A program made the translations under genes and the position numbers. From an uncultured Clostridia bacterium (GTDB lineage Bacteria > Bacillota > Clostridia > Lachnospirales > Anaerotignaceae): a stretch of DNA of 33,965 bases. A model generated the notes under the pieces. It searched no databases. It worked only from the letters and a program-made list of their open reading frames with translations, and was not told where the DNA came from. This document shows, in pieces, positions 15,119 to 21,288 of the stretch (positions are counted from its first letter, which is position 1; every line of letters starts with the position of its first letter). The stretch spans positions 1 to 33,965 of the forward strand of contig CABSIK010000020.1 of NCBI GenBank assembly GCA_902477755.1, in the 5' to 3' direction.

Positions 15119-17551
15119 ATGGGTATGAAGATCGCCCTTGCCGGAAATCCAAACTGCGGCAAGACCACATTGTTTAACGCATTGACAGGCTCCAACCAGT
15201 TTGTGGGGAACTGGCCAGGGGTAACCGTAGAGAAAAAAGAAGGGAAGCTTAAAGGCAACAAAGAAGTGACTATCATGGACTTGCCGGGCATTTACTCCCT
15301 TTCTCCCTATACACTGGAAGAAGTGGTGGCAAGAAATTACCTCATCGGGGAAAGACCCGACGGGATTTTGAACATCATCGACGGCACCAATCTGGAAAGA
15401 AACCTGTATCTGACCACACAGCTGACAGAACTGGGGATTCCCGTTGTGGTTGCCATCAATATGATGGATGTTGTGGAAAAGAATGGGGATAAAATTGACG
15501 TAGAACGTCTTTCCAAGGAACTGGGCTGCAAAGTGGTGCAGATTTCCGCCCTGAAAGGCTCAGGCGTGAGGGAAGCAGCAGAAGCGGCAGTGGAAGCGGC
15601 GGCAAGAGAAAGCAGCGCACCCCAGCACACCTTCGCACCGGAAGTGGAAGGCGCCCTCAATGACATTGCAGCAAAGCTGGAGGATGTATCTCCTTCTTTG
15701 AAACGGTTCTATGCCATCAAGCTTTTTGAGCGTGATGAAAAGATCGCGGAACAGATGGAAAGAGTTCCCGATGTGGAAAGCATCATCAAGAATACGGAAG
15801 ACCTGCTGGATGATGACAGTGAAAGCATCATCACCAATGAGCGTTATATGTACATCGGCGAAATGATCCAGCACTGCTATACCAAAAAGAATAAAGGCGG
15901 CATGTCCACATCCGATAAGATCGACCAGGTGGTGACAAACCGTTTCCTGGCATTGCCTATTTTCGCGGTGGTTATGTTCATCGTGTATTATGTTTCCGTT
16001 AGTACCGTAGGTACCATGGCAACAGACTGGGCAAATGACGGATTGTTCGGCGATGGATTCTATCTTTTTGGCAACGGCAGAGCGGAATATGAAGCTGCAA
16101 ATGAAGCATACACACTGGAAACACAGAAGATCGACGCATTTTTGGCGGCGGCAACAGAAGCTGGCGTAGATGCGGAACTGGCGGAAACAGACCCTGTGGC
16201 ATTCTTGGCAGAAACTACTGGCTTACAGACTGTTCTGGAAGTAACAGACGAGGAAGGCAATGTAACAGAAACACTGCCTGTAACAGCAGCGGACTATGAA
16301 GCTGCCCTCACAGCAGAAGAACCTGCCACAGAGGACTTCGGCACATGGGTGCCCGGCGTTCCTGTACTGGTTGGCAACGCACTGGAAAAACTGAATGTGG
16401 CAGGCTGGATGAACAGCCTGATTTTGGACGGCATTGTGGCTGGTGTAGGTGCTGTTCTGGGCTTTGTGCCGCAGATGTTGGTACTGTTTATCTTCCTGGC
16501 GTTCCTGGAAGGCTGCGGCTATATGGCGCGTATTGCCTTTATCATGGACAGAATTTTCCGTAAATTCGGTTTGAGCGGCAAATCCTTCATTCCTATGCTC
16601 ATCGGTACTGGCTGCGGTGTGCCTGGTGTTATGGCATCCCGTACCATTGAAAGTGACCGTGACCGGAAAATGACCATCATGACAACTACATTCATTCCCT
16701 GCGGCGCGAAACTGCCCATCATTGCCCTTATCGCAGGGGCGTTGTTCGGCGGCGCGGCATGGGTAGCCCCCAGTGCTTACTTTGTGGGCATTGCGGCAAT
16801 CATCGTTTCTGGCATCATTTTGAAGAAAACAACCATGTTTGCAGGAGACCCTGCTCCCTTCGTTATGGAGCTGCCTGCATACCATCTGCCTACTGTTGGC
16901 AGTGTACTGCGGAGCATGTGGGAAAGAGGTTCCTCTTTCATCAAAAAAGCAGGTACCATCATCCTGCTGTCCACCATCGTCATTTGGTTCCTGTCTAATT
17001 TCGGTTTCACAGAAAACGGCTTTGGTATGGTGGATGACCTGAGCAATGGTCTGCTGGCAAATGTAGGCTCTGCTGTAGCTTGGATTTTCAGTCCTTTGGG
17101 CTGGGGCAACTGGCAGTCCGCAGTGGCAGCGGTGACAGGTCTGGTGGCAAAAGAAAATGTTGTGGCAACCTTCGGTCAGCTTTTCGGCTTTGCGGAAGTG
17201 GCGGAAAATGGTGCGGAATATTGGGGCACACTGGCAGCATTCTTCACACCGGCAGCGGCTTACAGCTTCTTGGTATTCAACCTGCTGTGTGCACCTTGCT
17301 TTGCGGCCATCGGCGCCATCAAACGGGAAATGAACAACGCGAAATGGACATGGTTCGCCCTTGGATACCAGACCATCTTTGCATATCTGGTTGCATTCTG
17401 TGTATATCAGATCGGTTCCGTATTAAGCGGCACTGGCTCTTTCGGTATCGGTACGGTTCTGGCAGCGGCAGTGGTAGTAGGATTTATTTATCTGCTGTTC
17501 CGTCCCGATAAAGCAAGCAGAAAAGTCAGCAAAAAAGAAGTAACAGCGTAA
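15119..17551 (+). CDS. feoB: Ferrous iron transporter FeoB, copy 2, with acidic extracellular loop
   Basis: An 810-aa Fe2+ permease. The G domain has G1 GNPNCGKT (about residues 9-16), DLPG and NMMD. The first membrane segment lies at about 280-300. Then comes an insert of roughly 100 residues (about 310-415) with about 20 Asp/Glu and only two basic residues. It is absent from the 668-aa copy 1 and accounts for most of the size difference. With the N-terminus inside, this loop faces outward. The gate motifs follow (GTGCGVPGVMASR and LLCAPCFAAIGAIKRE). The start follows AAGGAGAT. A small Cys-rich peptide gene follows after 19 nt. Confidence 0.97.
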   Translation: MGMKIALAGNPNCGKTTLFNALTGSNQFVGNWPGVTVEKKEGKLKGNKEVTIMDLPGIYSLSPYTLEEVVARNYLIGERPDGILNIIDGTNLERNLYLTTQLTELGIPVVVAINMMDVVEKNGDKIDVERLSKELGCKVVQISALKGSGVREAAEAAVEAAARESSAPQHTFAPEVEGALNDIAAKLEDVSPSLKRFYAIKLFERDEKIAEQMERVPDVESIIKNTEDLLDDDSESIITNERYMYIGEMIQHCYTKKNKGGMSTSDKIDQVVTNRFLALPIFAVVMFIVYYVSVSTVGTMATDWANDGLFGDGFYLFGNGRAEYEAANEAYTLETQKIDAFLAAATEAGVDAELAETDPVAFLAETTGLQTVLEVTDEEGNVTETLPVTAADYEAALTAEEPATEDFGTWVPGVPVLVGNALEKLNVAGWMNSLILDGIVAGVGAVLGFVPQMLVLFIFLAFLEGCGYMARIAFIMDRIFRKFGLSGKSFIPMLIGTGCGVPGVMASRTIESDRDRKMTIMTTTFIPCGAKLPIIALIAGALFGGAAWVAPSAYFVGIAAIIVSGIILKKTTMFAGDPAPFVMELPAYHLPTVGSVLRSMWERGSSFIKKAGTIILLSTIVIWFLSNFGFTENGFGMVDDLSNGLLANVGSAVAWIFSPLGWGNWQSAVAAVTGLVAKENVVATFGQLFGFAEVAENGAEYWGTLAAFFTPAAAYSFLVFNLLCAPCFAAIGAIKREMNNAKWTWFALGYQTIFAYLVAFCVYQIGSVLSGTGSFGIGTVLAAAVVVGFIYLLFRPDKASRKVSKKEVTA

Positions 17552-17570
17552 ACAGAAAGGAGTGCGGCAC

Positions 17571-17705
17571 ATGGGAACATGGCTCGTGGGTGCAGTACTT
17601 GTGGCAGTGGTCGCTGCCGCAGTCTATAAACTGCGCAAAGATAAAAAAGAAGGCAAAGGCTGCGGCGGTGACTGCGGTTCCTGCGGCGGACATTGCCATC
17701 ATTAA
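17571..17705 (+). CDS. FeoB-associated Cys-rich membrane peptide, copy 2
   Basis: A 44-aa peptide with one hydrophobic helix (residues 3-19), a Lys-rich stretch and the tail CGGDCGSCGGHCHH. It belongs to the same family as the peptide at 14222-14356, and both are 44 residues long. The tail adds three His around the last Cys, giving a richer metal-binding end. It starts behind AAAGGAG and is the last gene of the second feo operon. Confidence 0.88.
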   Translation: MGTWLVGAVLVAVVAAAVYKLRKDKKEGKGCGGDCGSCGGHCHH

Positions 17706-17731
17706 AAAATAAAGTTTGCATACACCTTCTA

Positions 17732-17764
17732 AAAACAGGCGAGATTTTTATCTCGCCTGTTTTG
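17732..17764. terminator. Terminator of the second feo operon
   Basis: A perfect 14-bp stem, AAAACAGGCGAGAT (17732-17745) with ATCTCGCCTGTTTT (17750-17763), around a TTTT loop. The T run continues, and the A-rich left arm would also work on the other strand. Confidence 0.92.
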
Positions 17765-17778
17765 TTATGAAAAAATCA

Positions 17779-17807
17779 TTGTCAGAAGGAAAAGAAAGGA
17801 ATATAAT
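17779..17807 (+). promoter_or_regulatory. Promoter of the DTD2-like gene
   Basis: TTGTCA (17779-17784), 17-nt spacer, TATAAT (17802-17807). No GTTAGC operator is present, so this gene seems to lie outside the iron regulon that flanks it. Confidence 0.8.
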
Positions 17808-17856
17808 AAAAATCAAAATGTTTTTATATTTATACAAAAGAAAGAAGGTAATTCTT

Positions 17857-18804
17857 ATGAGTAAAGCAGTTTATTTTATCAATGTAAATCGTGATTTTGG
17901 ATATGTGTCCTATCTGGTGTGGGACTGCCTGCAGGAAGAAGGATTTTTCCAGAAGGAAACAGACATGATCTTTGACGGGAATCCTGTCATGGCTTATGAA
18001 GATCAGGCAGGGAACACCTTTTATTTTGCACCTACACAGACAGCCATCTGTCTGGACCACAATAAATATCTGCCGGATATGAACAAGTATTTTGCCGACT
18101 GTGATGTATCCGGCATGGTCACATGGCATGAAGGGGAGCATGCGCCGGAAAAAGTGCTGACTGTACATTCTCTGGGAGATTTGCCTTCTGGCGTATTCGG
18201 TGCTGCAAAGCCCAGACTCATGCGGAACCTGATGCTGGCAGTGGAAAAGAACCGGAAGGAATTGGGTCTGGAGGACTATCATGTGGCAACAGAAGCCACC
18301 CATTGGTCTGGCGTATACCATGGAGAAGGGGACCCTACTTTGCTGACAAAATTCCCTGTGGCAATGATGGATATTGAAGTAGGCAGTGAGCCTGACAGCT
18401 GGAACAACAAAGAAGCTGCAAGAGCGCTGGCACGCTCTCTGACACAGATTTTTGAGGATGACGGCAAGAAAGTCCATCAGATTCTTTGTGTAGGCGGCGT
18501 ACACTTTGAGCCTAACTTTGCAGAAGCTGTTTACACCCAATGGGGCGAGGATGAAGCCTTTGGGGTGACCCATATTCTGGCGAATCAGTGGTTGGTATCC
18601 GGTCATTATGAGGATGAAACAGGTGTCCAGCGTGCAAGTGACTGCATTGACGCCATCGACGGCGGTGTGGAAGCCATCTTTTTCCATGATAAGATGAAAG
18701 GCTGCTATAAAGACTTGGTAAGAGCGCTGGGAGCGAAATATCAGATTCCCATTTATAAACACCAGAAACTGCGTACCCCGGCAGAATTGGAATGGACAAA
18801 ATAA
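17857..18804 (+). CDS. D-aminoacyl-tRNA deacylase, DTD2 (archaeal/plant) type
   Basis: A 315-aa protein matching the tRNA-deacylase family first known from archaea and plants (DTD2/GEK1). That family removes D-amino acids, and in plants aldehyde-modified D-aminoacyl adducts, from tRNA. Visible family blocks are VATEATHWSG (about residues 142-151), MMDIEVGSEPDSWNN, a VGGVHFEPNF block (about 211-220) and GVTHILANQWLVSGHY. The His residues of the ATH and VHF motifs are the likely active-site residues. It has its own promoter and terminator and sits between two iron-regulated units without sharing their operator. I chose ATG 17857 after AAGAAGG. Most bacteria use the unrelated DTD1, so the family assignment deserves a profile search. 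Confidence 0.8.
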   Translation: MSKAVYFINVNRDFGYVSYLVWDCLQEEGFFQKETDMIFDGNPVMAYEDQAGNTFYFAPTQTAICLDHNKYLPDMNKYFADCDVSGMVTWHEGEHAPEKVLTVHSLGDLPSGVFGAAKPRLMRNLMLAVEKNRKELGLEDYHVATEATHWSGVYHGEGDPTLLTKFPVAMMDIEVGSEPDSWNNKEAARALARSLTQIFEDDGKKVHQILCVGGVHFEPNFAEAVYTQWGEDEAFGVTHILANQWLVSGHYEDETGVQRASDCIDAIDGGVEAIFFHDKMKGCYKDLVRALGAKYQIPIYKHQKLRTPAELEWTK

Positions 18805-18818
18805 GGATACAAAGAGAG

Positions 18819-18850
18819 AGGCTGTGAAACCGAAGTTTCACAGCCTTTTT
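18819..18850 (+). terminator. Terminator of the DTD2-like gene
   Basis: AGGCTGTGAAAC pairs perfectly with GTTTCACAGCCT across the tetraloop CGAA, followed by a T run. The next 130 nt, up to the flavodoxin stop codon, show no gene. Confidence 0.92.
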
Positions 18851-18981
18851 GTGTAAGAAGGTATGTGTGTTTTATTATAGAATACAGAAGGATTGGTGTA
18901 TTCTTTATGGATCGTGTGTATCACAGAAAATGTCAAGGATTTCCCGTAGGTTAGGGTGTGTAAAGGGAAACCTGTAAGGAA

Positions 18982-19398
18982 TCAGTATGCGGCGAATCTT
19001 TCACCGTATGCTTTGCAGTTTGCTTTGCCGTCAGCGTCGGGCATGCCGCAGACGATAAGACCGTCATCAAAGAGGTTTGCACCAGCTTTTGCGCATCTGT
19101 CTTCCCAGTCGCGCATCCACTGACCGTCGCCCCAGCCGTAGGAGCCGAACAGGGCAACTTTTTTGCCTTTCAGGCTGCTTTCTACAGCAGTGAAGAAAGG
19201 TTCAAATTCCGCTTCTTCCAGCACTTCATCACCCATGGCTGCACAGCCGAAGGCAATTTTGTCATAATCAGCCACATTGCCATGGAATGCATCTACGGAA
19301 AATACTTCAGCATCAGAGCCAATACCAGCGGCAATTTCATTTGCCATCATAGCGGTATTGCCTGTGCCGCTCCAATAGATTACAGCAATTTTACTCAT
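18982..19398 (-). CDS. Flavodoxin (short chain)
   Basis: A 138-aa FMN electron carrier. The phosphate-binding loop SGTGNT (residues 10-15) follows the first beta strand, and FMN-stacking regions follow (AMGDEVLE at about 55-62, SYGWGDGQWMRDWE at about 88-101). The size fits short-chain flavodoxins, which replace iron-sulphur ferredoxins when iron is scarce. It starts behind AAAGGAGG. It is the third gene of a leftward operon after the DUF2325 and DUF3793 genes. That operon carries three iron-box-like sites, so derepression in low iron is the likely control. Confidence 0.93.
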   Translation of the reverse strand: MSKIAVIYWSGTGNTAMMANEIAAGIGSDAEVFSVDAFHGNVADYDKIAFGCAAMGDEVLEEAEFEPFFTAVESSLKGKKVALFGSYGWGDGQWMRDWEDRCAKAGANLFDDGLIVCGMPDADGKANCKAYGERFAAY

Positions 19399-19446
19399 AA
19401 TCGTCCTCCTTTTTTTGAAAAAAAGTTCTGAAAAATATGTATCTGT

Positions 19447-20019
19447 TCAGGCTGCGCCCAAGAGGGAAAGTATGGACGTGCCTGCAGTTACCTGTTCCAT
19501 CATCTGGTCACGGCAGTCACGATAGCACTGGAAAATACGCAGTGCCCGTTTTTCGTCGCCGTAAACCTTCCAAAATCCAACGCATTTGTAATTCTGGCCT
19601 TTTTCACGCATGAAAGCGAATACGTCGGCAGGGGGATAACCCAAGAAAAAGCCGATCTCGTGAGGGAAATCACCGTCTGCCTGCATCCGTTTGCGCAGGT
19701 GTGCCAGTGTTTGTGTCATGGCGTCTTTTTTGCCGATACGGGCAGGGTAGCCAAGGGAAATGAGATAATCCCGTACATGGGGCACCCGTAGATACCGCAT
19801 CATGGCATTTTGACGATAGACCATGATGAATACACGGTTTTTAAAACTGTAAAGATATACGATGCAAATGCCTTTTTCCGCCAGTTTTTTGCCGTAAAGG
19901 GCGATTTCTTCTTTGCACTTAGGCAAGAGGGAAAGAGGCAGGGAAAACAGATTGGATTGCTTTCTGCCCAGCAGGGTAGGGGCAGCGTGATGGATCAGCT
20001 CCGCTTCAAAATCAGACAT
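19447..20019 (-). CDS. DUF3793 family protein
   Basis: A 190-aa protein of the uncharacterised DUF3793 family. It has an N-terminal block HHAAPTLLGRKQSNLFSLP and the central block LYSFKNRVFIMVYR. The C-terminal portion is marked by EIGFFLGYPPADVFAFMREKG and CVGFWKVYGDEKRA. The GYP and KVYGD motifs recur throughout the family. No transmembrane segment or known catalytic motif is visible. I chose ATG 20019 (complement), 7 nt after AAAGGAGG. The much longer frame runs into the DUF2325 gene in another frame. Homologues often neighbour flavodoxin and iron genes in Clostridia, which fits the operator in front of it; the role is unknown. Confidence 0.82.
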   Translation of the reverse strand: MSDFEAELIHHAAPTLLGRKQSNLFSLPLSLLPKCKEEIALYGKKLAEKGICIVYLYSFKNRVFIMVYRQNAMMRYLRVPHVRDYLISLGYPARIGKKDAMTQTLAHLRKRMQADGDFPHEIGFFLGYPPADVFAFMREKGQNYKCVGFWKVYGDEKRALRIFQCYRDCRDQMMEQVTAGTSILSLLGAA

Positions 20020-20049
20020 GGGAATCCTCCTTTCTATCAAACTTGTCTT

Positions 20050-20065
20050 GTTAGCTAAAGCTAAC
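20050..20065. promoter_or_regulatory. Iron-box-like operator 5 (DUF3793 gene)
   Basis: GTTAGCTAAAGCTAAC, a perfect palindrome in its outer 6-bp halves. It lies between the DUF2325 and DUF3793 genes, 31 bp before the latter. A possible weak leftward promoter (TTTACA, 17 nt, TAACAA) overlaps it, so this may be an internal regulated start. Confidence 0.85.
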
Positions 20066-20078
20066 TTATGTGTAAAAA

Positions 20079-20360
20079 TCAACAACAGTGTTCTGCCAAA
20101 ATACGTTTCAGGGCAGAAGATGAGCTGCTGTGAGAACGGGCAATGGAAATATTGTTTTTCTCCGCTTCCTGTACGGCACCTGTTGCCATGATATGGGAAA
20201 CGGTGGAAGTGAACAGTATGATCAAATCTGCCTGTCCGATCTGGGAACGGAAATTCCCCGGCAGCTGTGTGAACACCTTGCTTTTGCAGTTGAATTTCTT
20301 GCAGATGTCCATATACTGACGAACCATGCGGTCGTGACCGCCCACGATAACAACGCTCAT
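20079..20360 (-). CDS. DUF2325 family protein
   Basis: A 93-aa protein of the DUF2325 family, which has a Rossmann-like fold. It opens with MSVVIVGGHDRMVRQYMDICKK. The middle ADLIILFTSTVSHIMATGA and the Ser-rich IARSHSSSSSALKRIL block are typical. It ends in CC. The biochemical role is unknown. It starts 8 nt after AAAGGAGG and leads the operon with DUF3793 and flavodoxin. Its leader contains two copies of the GTTAGC palindrome, so regulation by the nearby DtxR-family protein is likely. Confidence 0.88.
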   Translation of the reverse strand: MSVVIVGGHDRMVRQYMDICKKFNCKSKVFTQLPGNFRSQIGQADLIILFTSTVSHIMATGAVQEAEKNNISIARSHSSSSSALKRILAEHCC

Positions 20361-20391
20361 GTGCAGAACCTCCTTTGTTAGTTTTCAAAAG

Positions 20392-20407
20392 GTTAGCTGA
20401 AGCTAAC
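20392..20407. promoter_or_regulatory. Iron-box-like operator 6 (DUF2325 leader)
   Basis: GTTAGCTGAAGCTAAC, a perfect outer palindrome in the leader of the DUF2325 operon, 34 bp from operator 7. Confidence 0.85.
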
Positions 20408-20425
20408 CAACTGTGAAAATTAATA

Positions 20426-20441
20426 GTTAGCGCTTGCTAAC
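20426..20441. promoter_or_regulatory. Iron-box-like operator 7 (DUF2325 promoter)
   Basis: GTTAGCGCTTGCTAAC, the clearest match to the GTTAGC-N4-GCTAAC consensus. It lies immediately downstream of the predicted leftward transcription start (near 20445). Confidence 0.88.
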
Positions 20442-20451
20442 TTCTGGGTAT

Positions 20452-20480
20452 ATCCTATCACGTTTTTCATAGGCTGTCAA
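20452..20480 (-). promoter_or_regulatory. Promoter of the DUF2325-DUF3793-flavodoxin operon
   Basis: On the minus strand: TTGACA (20480-20475), 17-nt spacer, TAGGAT (20457-20452). Confidence 0.8.
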
Positions 20481-20499
20481 TAGGATTTTTGAAAATATT

Positions 20500-20883
20500 T
20501 TATAATTCTGATTTAGGCATGTGGCTTTCGTAATGGGCTTTCATGCAGGCAAGGCTTTCTTCACTGAGCACATGCTCCAGACGGCAGGCGTCAGCTTCCG
20601 CTGTTTCAGGGCTGACACCAAGGAACATCAGGCATTCTTTGATGAAACAGTGGCGGTCATAGATGTTCTGAGCCACCTGTCTGCCTTTCTCTGTCAGCAG
20701 GAGCTGTCCGATATTGCCGATGGTCACATAGCCACCTTCTTTTAAAATATGAACGGCACGGCTGACACTGGGTTTAGAAAAGCCCAGTTCCGCTGCCACA
20801 TCCACAGAGCGTGCGATGCCGTTTCTTTTTTCCAATATCAAAATGGTTTCCAGATAATTTTCGCCGGATTCCTGTAATTTCAT
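20500..20883 (-). CDS. DtxR-family metal-dependent repressor (iron type)
   Basis: A 127-aa regulator. A winged helix-turn-helix (about residues 8-65) includes SVDVAAELGFSKPSVSRAV, and a dimerisation helical domain follows (66-127). There is no C-terminal SH3-like domain. Metal-site residues align as His78 and Cys100-x-x-Glu103-His104 (ACRLEH). Manganese-sensing MntR has Glu at the Cys position, while iron-sensing DtxR/IdeR has Cys, so iron is the likely ligand. Position 9 is Asn, where DtxR has Met and MntR has Asp. I chose ATG 20883 (complement), matching the usual MKLQESGENYLETIL opening; the longer frame has no support. It is the obvious candidate to bind the eight GTTAGC palindromes here. 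Confidence 0.92.
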   Translation of the reverse strand: MKLQESGENYLETILILEKRNGIARSVDVAAELGFSKPSVSRAVHILKEGGYVTIGNIGQLLLTEKGRQVAQNIYDRHCFIKECLMFLGVSPETAEADACRLEHVLSEESLACMKAHYESHMPKSEL

Positions 20884-20923
20884 AAGTGTTACACCAACCT
20901 TTTTCTCATCATCCTTCTTTTTA

Positions 20924-20952
20924 AGGATACACCATTTTTTGTAAATAGTCAT
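20924..20952 (-). promoter_or_regulatory. Possible promoter of the DtxR-family gene
   Basis: On the minus strand: ATGACT (20952-20947), 17-nt spacer, TATCCT (20929-20924). Its -35 box touches the -35 box of the divergent promoter at 20952-20980, so the operator at 20964-20979 could affect both. Confidence 0.4.
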
Positions 20953-20980
20953 TGACAACAAAAGTTAGCGAGAGTAAACT
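20952..20980 (+). promoter_or_regulatory. Promoter of the DUF6110-like/P1B ATPase operon
   Basis: TTGACA (20952-20957), 17-nt spacer, TAAACT (20975-20980), with the operator at 20964-20979 filling the spacer and the -10 box. Confidence 0.75.
20964..20979. promoter_or_regulatory. Iron-box-like operator 8 (ATPase operon)
   Basis: GTTAGCGAGAGTAAAC, with the same altered right half (GTAAAC) as operator 2, because it overlaps the -10 box. Confidence 0.75.
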
Positions 20981-21024
20981 TATCTGGTAAGATTGAACAC
21001 ACTATATTTTAGGAGGAATGCATT

Positions 21025-21270
21025 ATGTGGAAAAATTGTTTTGAATGCGACAGAAAATGGGTATTTTTGGGCGGTATCGCTGCGGCACTTGTGGGCGGCA
21101 AAATCCTCAAGAGCAAAAAGACTCGTGAAGTGACAGTGAACGCTGTGGCACAGGCTATGAAGCTGCACAAAGATGCTCAGACCACTTTTGCAAACATCAA
21201 AGAAGAAGCAGAAGACATCTGCTTTGACGCAAAACAGCAGGCTGCGGAAGCATGCGACTGCGAACAGTAA
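21025..21270 (+). CDS. Small membrane protein, DUF6110-like (candidate FezA)
   Basis: An 81-aa protein. It begins MWKNCFECDRKW with a CxxC pair at residues 5 and 8. One Gly/Ala-rich hydrophobic helix follows (about 12-28, WVFLGGIAAALVGGKIL), then a basic SKKTRE turn and an amphipathic helical tail ending ACDCEQ. It resembles the DUF6110 family, which is encoded next to P1B ATPases in Clostridia. From memory, the ferrosome protein FezA of Clostridioides difficile has this size and layout; that link needs a profile search. It starts behind AGGAGG and lies 18 nt before the ATPase gene, under an iron-box-like operator. Confidence 0.75.
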   Translation: MWKNCFECDRKWVFLGGIAAALVGGKILKSKKTREVTVNAVAQAMKLHKDAQTTFANIKEEAEDICFDAKQQAAEACDCEQ

Positions 21271-21288
21271 GAAGCGGAGGCATTTTAT

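Noticed and set aside
18950..18965. GTTAGGGTGTGTAAAG, similar to the iron-box motif
   Set aside because: Only the left half fits, and it lies downstream of the flavodoxin gene, away from any promoter.
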